The notes beneath the pieces were generated by a model, which was not told where the DNA came from, searched no databases, and saw only the letters and a list, made by a program, of their open reading frames with translations. A stretch of DNA of 64,000 bases from Bugula neritina (lineage: Eukaryota; Bryozoa; Gymnolaemata; Cheilostomatida; Bugulidae): the NCBI GenBank assembly GCA_964035545.1, contig OZ037769.1:13605633-13669632 (forward strand), written 5' to 3'. A program made the position numbers and the translations under genes. Shown here piece by piece: positions 48,301 through 59,900 of the stretch. Numbering within the stretch: position 1 is the stretch's first letter; each line of letters starts with the position of its first letter.

Positions 48301-51300
48301 TAGCATCTCTCCTAGGCTGATTTGGCATATTTGTTAGGAGGATTGACAATCCCACTAGGAGAGATTGCAATTGGTATCTCCACTAGAGGATATTGCAATT
48401 GTATATTTATAAGGATGAATGTGCATATAGTATGACCAATCCTACTAGGAAAACCTCTAATTAACAATTCCCTTTAGAAAAAGCCAATTCCTATATCTGC
48501 TGGGAAAGTAAGCAATTTTCCAAACAATAAATTCCAGTTACAGTGATTATCAAAGCTATAACCATATTTATTGCTATGCTCTATCAAGTATGAACATTTG
48601 CATCTATATGTTCAAACTCTGTACTCCTACCAGGTTTTAATTATATGATGTTCATAATTATTTCATGTGAAAGTTTGAAGTTGTTCCTAACTAGTTGATA
48701 GCTATTCTAAGAGAGATTGCAATTAACATCTTCACTAGGAGAGATTCAAATTAGCATCTCTCCTAGGCAGATTTGGCATATTTGCTAGGAGAATTGCCAA
48801 TCCCACTAGGAGAGGTTGCAATTAGCATCTCTCCTAGGCTGATTTGGCATATTTGCTAGGAGAATTGCCAATCCCACTAGGAGTGATTGCAATTAGCATC
48901 TCTCCTAGGCTGATTTGGCATATTCGCTAGGAGAATTGCCAATCCTTCTAGGAGAGATTGCAATTAGCATCTCTCCTAGGCTAATTTGGCATATTTGCTA
49001 GGAGGATTGACAATCCCACTAGGAGAGATTGCAATTGGTATCTCCACTAGAGGATATTGCAATTGTATATTTATAAGGATGAATGTGCATATAGTATGAC
49101 CAATCCTACTAGGAAAACCTCTAATTAACAATTCCCTTTAGAAAAAGCCAATTCCTATATCTGCTGGTAAAATAAGCAATTATCCAAACAATAAATCCCA
49201 GTTACAGTGATTATCAAAGCTATAACCATATTTATTGCTATGCTCTATCAAGTATGAACATTTGCATCTATATGTTCAAACTCTGTACTCCTGCCAGGTT
49301 TTAATTATATGATGTTCATAATTATTTCATGTGAAAGTTTGAACTTGTCCCTGACTGGTTGGCATCTATACTAGGAGAGATTGCAATTAGCATCTCTCCT
49401 AGGCTGATTTGGCATATTTGCTAGGAGAATTGCCAATCCCACTAGGAGAGATTGCAATTAGCATCTCTCCTAGGCTGATTTGGCATATTTGTTAGGAGGA
49501 TTGACAATCCCACTAGGAGAGATTGCAATTGGTATCTCCACTAGAGGATATTGCAATTGTATATTTATAAGGATGAATGTGCATATAGTATGACCAATCC
49601 TACTAGGAAAACCTCTAATTAACAATTCCCTTTAGAAAAAGCCAATTCCTATATCTGCTGGGAAAGTAAGCAATTTTCCAAACAATAAATTCCAGTTACA
49701 GTGATTATCAAAGCTATAACCATATTTATTGCTATGCTCTATCAAGTATGAACATTTGCATCTATATGTTCAAACTCTGTACTCCTACCAGGTTTTAATT
49801 ATATGATGTTCATAATTATTTCATGTGAAAGTTTGAAGTTGTTCCTAACTAGTTGATAGCTATTCTAAGAGAGATTGCAATTAACATCTTCACTAGGAGA
49901 GATTCAAATTAGCATCTCTCCTAGGCAGATTTGGCATATTTGCTAGGAGAATTGCCAATCCCACTAGGAGAGGTTGCAATTAGCATCTCTCCTAGGCTGA
50001 TTTGGCATATTTGCTAGGAGAATTGCCAATCCCACTAGGAGTGATTGCAATTAGCATCTCTCCTAGGCTGATTTGGCATATTCGCTAGGAGAATTGCCAA
50101 TCCTTCTAGGAGAGATTGCAATTAGCATCTCTCCTAGGCTAATTTGGCATATTTGCTAGGAGGATTGACAATCCCACTAGGAGAGATTGCAATTGGTATC
50201 TCCACTAGGTATTCAGTTTTACCTCTCATTTTCATAGTCCGCCTGTTGTTAATCATAAATCCACTAAAATTTCAGCTTTTGTTTGGCTAATAATGTTAAA
50301 TTTGTGATATTTAATTATTTTTCAATACAAAACTTTGCTATCGCACCACTATGATGTTCAGCTAGTAACAACTTTACTACTAAGCTACCGTTGCTAAGCA
50401 ACTATACACTACTACTGCGTTTGGCGACAAAGAGGTGAGATGGTTGTTCGTTTGGCATTTGTCAGACCCAACGAGTGCACTTTGTCATGTCTGGATAAGC
50501 TATAATTGCTATGCTCTTTTCAAGTTTGAACATTTGCAGTACTATTAAACTAAATGTACTTCTGTAAATTCCGATAACCTCAGGCAAGTTTATAGTCACC
50601 ATCCCTGCGAGAATCCCCTTATGGAAAGGGGTTTTGTTAAATCAGGCTAAGGACTTTTTCTTATGTGGCACAGGAGCAATTATGACTGGATGCTCTTCCT
50701 GACATCACCGATGGCCTTTGTCAGGGTTCAAACCTTTAACTTTGTGTTTACTAGGCAAACACTTTAACCCCTAGACCACTGCTGCTCCCTAACCGTAAAT
50801 TCTAATGTTATAGATAAAAAATATCCGAACTATTTTCTCTCATGTATGCTTCTACTTATAGCAACGGCTACAGTTATCTGAAAACATTTTTCATTTTAAA
50901 TCCAGCTCAGTGTGATTACACACTATCTTCATGACCATAAAAGTTTTTGAGAATAATATGTTATAAAAACATTTTCTCTTGCAGATATAACAATGAGTGG
51001 ATGATTGTGGACTATAATAAGTTTACACCTGGCCAACAGAAGTTGAACCCAGGTCTGCTCGTTGTCCTGGAACAGATCCCGTGAGTCATGCCTGCTGCCA
51101 TTAGTTGCAAAGTCAGCCTCACATGAAACGAACTAATATTTGCTTTTATCTCTATCACATTTGTTACATTTAAAAATTTTCTCACTTCGTTATCATAATT
51201 ACTTATACTTCTGTATTGCTAGACTTTATTGAAAAGGTTGATAATACTGTAATGTTTGTTACTTTGGCTGCTGCCATAGTTGTTGTTTATTGCTGCTGTA

Positions 51301-53448
51301 TATGATGCAACTTTGCTGTTTGTAAAAGCATGTTTATTGATAATTTATGTTACCCTTGCTGCCATAGTTGTTTATTGCAGCCGTAGCCTGTGTATTTGAT
51401 GCTCTGTTACTATTTGTAGAAACATGGTTGTATATTCAGATCTGACGGATGTTTTAGCGCAGCAGACGTATTGGGCGAGTTACAATTCACCGTGAGTGTT
51501 TTCTGCACATGCTCAATGGCTCGTTTAGTCTATTCTGTTCTATACATGTGTGTATCTACTGTAATAGTAGTATAGTTCACCACACGCATATTAATATCTA
51601 AATTATTTATCTGTATTATTACCTACTGCTATCTCAGACTAATCTTAATTTGTTCCTTATCTTTATTTACAGATACTATGGTGAGATATTTAACGCTAGT
51701 GGTGCCCAGGCACTGGTGGACAAGTATGGTGATTGGTTCACTTATGATAAAACTCCTAGGGCTCAGATATTTAAGAGAGACCATGCTAAGGTTGTCGATA
51801 TGAAGTCAATGCAAGCCCTAATGAGGTGGGTGTGTCACGTGTCAAGGTCAAATGCTGATTGTCATGTGATAGTCTTGAAATTAAATAAATACAGGCATTG
51901 CTGGAGGATAACATTTATTTATATTTTGACAAAGAAAATTTTTAGGAATGCTTTTGGAATTTTCTTTGGTAACTGTTATAATGTCTTACGTGGCTAAATA
52001 GTAAATGTATCCCATATTTTTCTGGTTTGTTTCACATTTAGAAGTTATCTTCTTATTGTATTAAATTTAGACAAGTCATTAAACATTCGCAACAAAAGTT
52101 ACTGCTAGCAAACTATATAAGTCTAATTTAATTTACTCTTTTTCAGGATATAAAAGAAATAACCAGCTCCTCTGCTTACAAATATTTTACTATGGGTGGG
52201 AAGTAGTAACTATAAAGTATGAGTTGATATTTGAGTTAGTAATAAAATAAATTCTATACGGTGACTAGTTTAGTAAATTTATCTACCAGGGGCCGTGTCA
52301 AATTCACCTGCTTAAAACTGAAAGCTAGAAGTGTAATTTCTCCCATATTCAGTGTTGTGTCTTCTCTTCAATTTTTTTTTCAAATTTAGGGGGTAGAGTC
52401 AATTTACTAGTTATCAATTGTTCCATTTCTTTGCTCATAAGTTGTCTTCACTATTTTCAAATATCTCTCTTACAACAGAAAATAAAATAGTTTTGTGCTG
52501 TAACTTGTTTCCCTAGATACAATGACTACCAGCACGATGAGCTCTCCAAGTGCAACTGCACTCCACCATACAGTGCAGAGAATGCCATCTCCGCCAGGAG
52601 TGACCTTAACCCCGAGTATGGCACCTACCCCTTCTCTGCCTTGGGTCACAGGAGTCACGGTGGAACTGACATGAAGGTAAATCTAATTCATGTAATTCTG
52701 TAAAACTAATTATTTTAAACATTGGTTAGTTTATCGGGTCGTCTCACTACCTATTCTTCAGGTAGCCTAGTTTTCTAAAACAAGATCTCAGCTTTAAGTC
52801 TTTGCATACCTATTCTGTAGATAGTCACTTTTTTTTCAATTAAGTTGTAAGTCTTTCTGAAATTACTGTCTCCTTGAAGCCAGAAAATAGCCACAGAAAG
52901 TTTAACTTTAAAATCAACTTTTAATTCGCTTTAATAATGTAATTAAGTTGGTTTCTGCTAGCAAACAAATTTTAGCTTACATCCGTTTTGAGAATTTTAA
53001 CAGGTCAACATCTATATAATTTCGTTTCGATATATATATGATTTAATATACTCTGTTTAAAGAGTTGATTTTCATTCTAAATACATTTTCCACACAAGGG
53101 GAGATAAGTCACATCACAAGCTCGAGTCCCACCATAGACCAGATGGGGTTTTTCTTGCATAGTAAATAGAATAATATGTGGTGGTATTCAAATGACACTA
53201 ATACTCCCTCATCCATAGGTTAGACAAGTGTATCAGTCTGCTACAGCTATATATTATCTAATATCTCTTCGATATTACAGCTGGTCAACTATAAAATGGT
53301 GCACCAGTTCATGATACTGGCCCAGTCTGGACCAACACACACCAATCAGCCTCCATTCTCATGGAAGACATCAGATTTCGCAGATACTGTTCGTCATGAA
53401 GGTCACCCTGATGTCTTCGACTTTGAAGCTCTCACCACCAACTGGTGA
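39352..53448 (+). CDS. PLBD2: Phospholipase B-like 2 (PLBD2), twelve exons, 578 residues
   Basis: Exons: 39352-39608, 40030-40158, 40567-40693, 40965-41059, 41678-41895, 42239-42339, 42547-42707, 50985-51080, 51420-51491, 51673-51825, 52517-52676 and 53281-53448. They total 1737 bases with TGA. The protein has a signal peptide (about 1-23) and the phospholipase B-like Ntn-hydrolase fold: DTDEGYADYIQAYAAGLAEGYLT, GSGSCSALIKLLP with Cys234 the expected autocleavage site and nucleophile, DLYVAQDTWTNYGSMLRVIK, SSYPGSLMSGDDFYLLGS, NSGTYNNEWMIVDYN, VVLEQIPNMVVYSD, DWFTYDKTPRAQIFKRD, AENAISARSDLNP and HRSHGGTDMK. Asn-x-Thr/Ser sites (NNT, NKT, NAS, NCT) fit a glycosylated lysosomal protein. It resembles human PLBD2 more than PLBD1. 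Intron 7 is about 8.3 kb because of a satellite array; the others are mostly under 1 kb. Confidence 0.95.
42340..42387 (+). repeat. PLBD2: Tandem 21-bp duplication of a splice donor
   Basis: The exon 6 donor GTGAGT at 42340 is repeated at 42361 and 42382, 21 bases apart, with similar intervening sequence. Use of the second or third donor would add seven or fourteen in-frame codons without a stop. The first is the one that matches family length. Confidence 0.75.
43008..50208. repeat. Higher-order tandem repeat array (satellite) in PLBD2 intron 7
   Basis: About 7.2 kb of nested repeats. A landmark CTGTACTCCT recurs at 43531, 44114, 44608, 45059, 45581, 46146, 46658, 47109, 47603, 48125, 48619, 49283 and 49777, giving units of 451, 494, 512, 522, 565, 583 and 664 bases. 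Much of the length variation is in steps of 71, the size of an internal subunit. From 46146 onward the units alternate between a GCCAGG and an ACCAGG type, a dimeric higher order. Each 71-bp subunit contains an 11-bp inverted repeat CTAGGAGAGAT/ATCTCTCCTAG. The array contains no ORF or spacers, so it is not a CRISPR. It would be transcribed within the PLBD2 pre-mRNA. Confidence 0.97.
50209..50582. other. Array flank with a diverged array fragment
   Basis: Mostly unique intron sequence. About 50500-50565 resembles the part of the array reading TTGCTATGCTCTATCAAGTATGAACATTTGCA but is clearly more diverged than the units inside, as expected at the decaying edge of an array. Confidence 0.6.
50583..50790 (-). 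mobile_element. tRNA-derived SINE copy beside the array
   Basis: Full-length minus-strand SINE of the family at 31531. Short flanks GTAAATTC occur on both sides (50564-50571 and ~50795-50802), a possible partial target duplication. It separates the array from PLBD2 exon 8. Confidence 0.87.
51268..51435. repeat. Imperfect duplication at the PLBD2 exon 9 acceptor
   Basis: A block starting GCTGCCATAGTTGTT and running through TGTATATGATG...TTTGTAAAAGCATG (51271-51335) is repeated as GCTGCCATAGTTGTT...TGTATTTGATG...TTTGTAGAAACATG (51359-51427). The second copy contains the real acceptor (51418-51419) and the start of exon 9. In the first copy the AG is changed to AA. Confidence 0.65.
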
Positions 53449-53943
53449 TTGGCTGAAGTGCCCTAATGTCATATCAACATTACTTAGTCACCTGTACTTA
53501 TATATTGTAGTACAATAGTTCATTAAAAGTTGTTGAATGTTAGTTTCGGCAGGACTTTTATTGTTTGTGGCAAGTTTAAAGATGATTTATGGATAATTTT
53601 GGAACTGTTATGCATTCCACATTTATAAATACATCATGCATTTTATTTATGTTGCAGCTCAATTATACTATTTTATTTGTATGCTTCTACAGATATTCTA
53701 TAATTATTCATTATATTTGTTTAATTTTTTCAAAAACAATAAATTTTTGTGAAATAATAACTTGTGAAACATTAAATGGCATGTGACAATTCCTAACACA
53801 TAACTTGGTATCAACATAAAAATATAAGAGATTTATTTATAAAATAAAAAATTAATTGTAAGGGTTGTAAAAATAGAAACTGGATATAAAATAAAAATAG
53901 AGAAGATGATATAAAAAGGCACAGCAACTGAAGGATGTGAACA
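53449..53943. terminator. Convergent 3' ends of PLBD2 and POLK
   Basis: PLBD2 has AATAAA at 53738-53743 on +, and POLK has AATAAA at 53832-53837 on the minus strand, only 88 bases apart. The two transcripts therefore end tail-to-tail, and their 3' UTRs may abut or overlap slightly. Confidence 0.65.
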
Positions 53944-56900
53944 TCAGTCGGAGTCGATGGTGATGATCTCAAAGTTGGCAGAAGACGAACTCGTCAATGT
54001 TGGCAATTTTCGAGTTCTTTTCTTGGCAGCAGCATTAAACATTTCAATGAGAGGCTGACCTAAAGTTCCGGATTTCCTTTTCACAGATCTCTTATTTTTC
54101 TGGGGAGGTTTTCGAGCGGTTGACTTGTGCACAGGACTGTGTGACAGACAGATTACGTCCCCGTCACTTGATTCATCAAACTCGTCCCAAACTGACCTTG
54201 TGTTGGCAAAGTAACTTTCCACGGGTCGGTTCTTGGAATGCGTCGACTCAGAACCCGCCAGGCTAGAACTCTCGTCCTTAGCCCAAGGATCCAATGCTCC
54301 GGACTCGCTGCTACGGTAGAAGTCCAGAGGCCCGTACTTGGTTGCTGTTTTGACAGTAGAATCTGATGGAATTGTAGCTCCAGATGTGTCTGTTGAATCA
54401 GCCAGGGTTGACCACGGGTCGGTGTTGGACGCCCCTTCTAATAGCTCAATGATCTTTCCTGTTTTCCGAGTAGTGACATCACCAACTTCATCCCATACGC
54501 TAGAAAGCTTCGTGGACACATTTCTTCCTGCATTAGAAATATTAGAAGTTGTGCCGATTGGTTTATCGGTAGACATGTAGGCTAATAGCCCGAGTGGCTC
54601 GTTGCAGTTCTGATTGACTTTTTCATTCTTATCCTCTGCTTCTATCTTGTCAAGGAATGAGATTCTTTTATCACTTGGAGTTGAGTTTGTGTCTCGTATT
54701 ACTTTCAGTTTTTGCTGTTTAGAATCTGAAGTTGTAAAGTTGGACATCCTCACCCCTGTGAACAGAGTAATGTTTGTCACAACTATCTCACCAATTCATA
54801 AAATATATAAGGATTGCCTAAAAATACTTGAAAAAGGAAAGTAAACATTCATTTTTAGTACATATTGTTCGATTGACAACGAATCAATTTAAACTTGAAA
54901 TTTGTTTGACTTTTCAAACTTTTGTACCTTGACACAAAGCGAAAATTTTTTACTAGCAAATACTAGCCAATCAGATTGTTACACTTCAAACTAACACCTA
55001 TAGACCCATTTCTCAACAGTTAGAGTAAAACTTCTAGTGGTACACCCAATAATTCATGCTGAAACTTCATGATGTAATTTTTTTTAAACATACTGTTAGT
55101 TCAACATCATGAGACACCTGCAGATTAGGGTCTAGAGAAAAACTTTACCCATAAGTCTGAGCTTCAGAGGTTTAGATGAGCAGTTTTTCATTTCAGTAGT
55201 GAGAAGCTGATTGGCTACATTGTAGATATCTTCACCGTCATTGGTCGCTGTTGGGAGTGACTGACTCCTAGTCTTCACCTCAAATGTGACCAGCTTAATT
55301 TTTAGTGTGACTGTTTTACCCTGCAATCATTAGAAAACACACTCAACTACAGTTCATTAGTTTCGCGTATAATGAGATGAGAATATCGCACACTAAAATT
55401 TCTATTCATTGCATTGGTGGCTGAAAAGTTTCAATAAAAAGACAAGACAATTTTTCAAATCCACGCTTTCCAAATCCAGTGGACATTATTAATTTTCTGA
55501 TGGAGACAATCAAAAGTTGGGGCACATTTCTGGCCTACCTGAAGATTCTTAGCAGATTTAAGATCCTCAGCTAACTCCAGGCTAAGCTCACGACACAACG
55601 TCCTCAGCTGATCTGGGTCACTCATGCCACGGAAAGTTCTAGAAGAATCAATTATATTAATATCATACTGTATAGTTTAATATTCATAGTAACACACTGA
55701 GTGTAGAAAAACAGTTGATAAAGCTGAATACAGTAAGCATGCAACTAAGCTTATGGTAGATGTCATACATACTACATAGATTGCATTATGTAAAATAACA
55801 GTAATATATAATAAACAACATAAATATACAATAAATAATAAAATAATACACAAGTAAAAGTTCCATATATAAAAAATATAATATATATAAGTATATAATA
55901 TAATGTAATATATAAGTATATAATATAATATAATGTATAAGTATATAATATAATATATCAGTATATAATATAATATAATGTATATAATATAATGTGTAAG
56001 TGTATAATATAATATACCAGTATATAATATAATATAATGTATATAATATAACATGTAAGTATATAATATAATATACCAGTATATATTTTAATGTAATATA
56101 TAACGTCTATTCAGCAGAATGAGGTTTTGCCTTGTAGAGTTCAACAAAGAGTATATAACTCACCTTTCCACACTCTTGCTCTTTGGTCCCTCTTCATTTC
56201 TACAACATAAAGATTCTCAGGGAATACACACCATTGTCCATATATTCCTGCTGCTTATACTACACGGGAACACTATATCATTATTAACTGGTGTCCATCA
56301 GTTTTGTTATTCCAGCTATAAAGTTGTCTCCTCATTATCTGCATACAATATGCTTACTTTACAAGACGGATCAGCTAAACTGCTAACAGTTGCTATAGAT
56401 ACTCTCTACTCTAGTTTCTATACTCTATTTTACACTCCACAGTTTATACTCTAGAGTCTAGAGTCTATACTCTATAATTTACAATCAAGAGTTTATATTC
56501 TTCAATCTATAGTCTAAAGTTTATATTCTAGTCTATATTCTAGAGTCTACACTATACACTCGACAGTCTATTTTCTTTTTTTATATTCTAAAATTTATTC
56601 TCTTGAGTCTACTCTACAATCTACAAGTTGCAGCATACACTCTATACTCTATAGTATATATTCTATATTCTACAGTATATTTTAGATCACTCTATACTCT
56701 GCAGTTTATACTTAACAATTTATAATCTACAATATACTGTCTATATTATACAGTCTACATTCTATACTCTACACTCTATAGTCTATATTATACGCTATAT
56801 TTCCTATACTCCATTTTATACTCCACAGCTTATACTCTAAGGTCTAAACTTTACATTAGCCTATACTCTATACTCTATAGTCTATAGTCTACAATCTATA

Positions 56901-59900
56901 GTCTACATTTTACAGTTTATATTCTACAGTCTATATTCTACAGTATATATCATACAGTCTATATTATATACTGTATCACATACAGTACAAATAACTCACT
57001 TGGAGAGTCGATTAGCCCCGAGTCCTAAATACACGGACAGGAAGTACTCAAACATTCCCCCGGAGTACAGGAAATACAGCACATCTCTGTGCTTGTAGAA
57101 ATCTGAGCAGACTTTCACGTCAAACGCTGCCAGCTGCCTCTCTGATACTTTGCCCACTCCAGGCACCTGTCAAGGTTGTCAACCACAATACACTTTAGGT
57201 GATACAAACAGACAGACTAACACGATACATGAAAACTGCAGAGAAAACTATGGTTTGTATTTTGGAATATAACAAAACAAACAAACATTCAGAAGAATTG
57301 TTGCAATAGTTGTGTTAATTACATCCCTTTAAAACACCAAACATGGTATTTGCATATCACGATGTTCCACTAGTGTTTGAGCTTTCCCATTCACACAGTT
57401 GTGTTGCAGCAACTTTTTTATTATTTATTAGTTTTCAGCTTAAAGAACGGGTACAACATTTTTTTAAATTATTTGAGAAGCAAAAATTTTAAAAGCTGCA
57501 AAAATAACTTATACTTGACTGAATATAAGAGTGGAAGACATTAATTCTATAGGCTTGTTCAGAGCCAAAGATTCTAGGAGACAATGAAAACAGAGCATCC
57601 TGTTCAGATAATAATAAGTAGAGATGTCTACCTTTCGGACAGGAAGATCCTTCATGAAGTCCTGGACAGCGTCTACAGTGAAAGGCAGCATGTACTGACC
57701 ATTAGGCTTGTTCTGATCTGAGCATATCTTGGCCAGCAGACAGTTGGCAGCGATGCCGGCACTGGCAGTCAGCCTCGTCTTCAGGTGTATCCTGTGTCTC
57801 ATCTCCCTAACCGCATCCTCTACTCCCGTGTCAAACAGGATGCGCTTAGGATTGTGGGGCATATTGCATCTAGGGCATTGCGACGTGTCTGTACTGAAAC
57901 ACATGTGTTATATGTAGGATTAGAATTATATATTGTGAGAAGATTGAAGCTGAATTAAGAGGAGGGTAGTGACAGTAAGAGAGCTGATGATAAGTTTAAC
58001 AGCTACCCCACTACATTAACATGTAAGATTAATGGATATGTAGAAAAGGGGATAACTCATAATATCCACTAGAAATATTATATCTGTGTGTTGAATACAC
58101 AACATTATATATAAAGAACGGTTTTATGAAATTGTGATTAAAATTCAGCTCAACCAATTTATCATGCGTAGAGCTAATAAAATTAGTAAAATAAAAATAT
58201 ATGCATTTTAATGTTTAACAATTTATAAACTCAAATGTCGGGATAAATTTGACGACTAGACAACACACCTTTCACACCTACAGGAACATAGGTGATGAAA
58301 TCAACTTCTACAATATTCTAGAAAAACTGTTACCACACAACGCTGTACCTAACAGTGGTGTCTTTTATGATGCCAGCTTCGGATAGTTCAGTGTCGCAGT
58401 TAGTAGCAGAAGGGAGGATCCGAGTGTCATCTGTAGCCTCAGAACTCTGGATATTGTCCTCATCAAGGTTGGGAACGTCTGCTACCTCGTCCCCTACTAT
58501 ATGTCATAATAACAGACAGAATAAGTTACACCATCAGCTGACCATTGCTTGCTCAATACTTACATGGTTTCAGAATATTAGAAGAGTAATCAGAATTCTA
58601 ATTTAAACATAAAGACTGAAGAACAAACTTCCAATAGAAATGGTAGCCAGTGTAAGATAGCATCACATACACATACAATAACTTACGCATATAATAATTT
58701 ACAAATATAATAACTTACAAATATAATAACTTACAAATATAATAACTTATACATATAAAAACTTACACGTATAATAACTTACACATACAATAACTTACAC
58801 ATACAATAACTTACACATATAATAACTTACACATATAATAACTTACACATATAATAACTTACACATATAATAACTTACACATATAATAACTTACACATAT
58901 AATCACTTATACATATAGTAACTTACACATATAAACACTTACACATACAATAACTTACACATGCAGCAACCTACACAGGCATACTTTTTCAGTACATGAA
59001 CAAGCCCAAATATTTGCATCAAATACATTATTTTGGGAGTTGTCCTATTTAGAAATAAGAACATGAAGATAGAAAGAGAGTAAATTATATAATAACTACA
59101 TTAATGGTCAATTTAATAGTCTAACATGTATTAAAGGCCTGGCAACACAATCGTGAGAATCACATGAAATCGTCTATTTGACACGAAAACACAATCGTAC
59201 GAGAAAATGTGAAGGAATTCAAACGAAATCGTCTTCGTTGAGTGTACACAACGACGTCAATGAACGAAAAATCACAATCAACTATAAGCACCATTTGATT
59301 GGTCAATAAAATTTTAGCAACAGTGATTATTTCATTTCCATCAGGTTTCTCTGTTTGGCAATTTTTTACTGTTTGTTTGCAAGACTCATTCACAGGCTAT
59401 TTATTATGTGTTTCGTCCGACGAGTGTGTGGCTGGTCATAACGAGAGGATAACTCACGAAAATAGTCACACGATTTTCGTGTGATTCTCACGACCGTGAG
59501 GCCAGGCCTTTACATTAATAATATAGCACACAAAGACCAGGTTTTGGAAAACTTCCGCTTAATAAACTATATGTGTCAGAAATTTTCACAAGGCTTGCTT
59601 ATCCATTGTTTGAAAATAAATACTTTTAGCTTTAGCTACATTCCGCAAGTTTAAAAGTTTAAAAAATTAAACACAACCTCAAAAGATTTTCTGATAACCA
59701 TTTAGTAAAAATTATATTAAAGAAAAAAGTTGTTAGCACATTCACATTACAAATACTATATCACAATTAGATAAGGATAGCAAGCTAGTAGTTGTGTAAC
59801 CAACAGGAAATATCACCTGTATTAGAGACACCCTCAGTGGAGGACACAACTCCCAGTATCTCCTCCGGCTCACACCTACACATTGTCTCACTGAACTCTG

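Noticed and set aside
43008-50208. Regular repeats suggesting a CRISPR array
   Set aside because: Repeats are directly contiguous, have no unique spacers, vary in 71-bp steps and lie in the intron of an animal gene.
53100-53220. Possible tRNA-like or SINE sequence (AGCTCGAGTCCCACC) in the last PLBD2 intron
   Set aside because: Only a weak B-box-like motif; no A box or family body could be aligned.
54338-54844. Plus-strand ORFs opposite the POLK tail exon
   Set aside because: Antisense shadows of the long open POLK exon.
55677-56054. 125-residue Tyr/Ile-rich minus-strand ORF in POLK
   Set aside because: Translation of TATAATATA low-complexity DNA in an intron.
56119-56454. 111-residue plus-strand ORF across POLK exon 8
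   Set aside because: Antisense to a real POLK exon and to low-complexity intron; no family resemblance.
59160-59484. ORFs of 61-77 codons on both strands
   Set aside because: They fall inside the MITE-like element and show no transposase motif.
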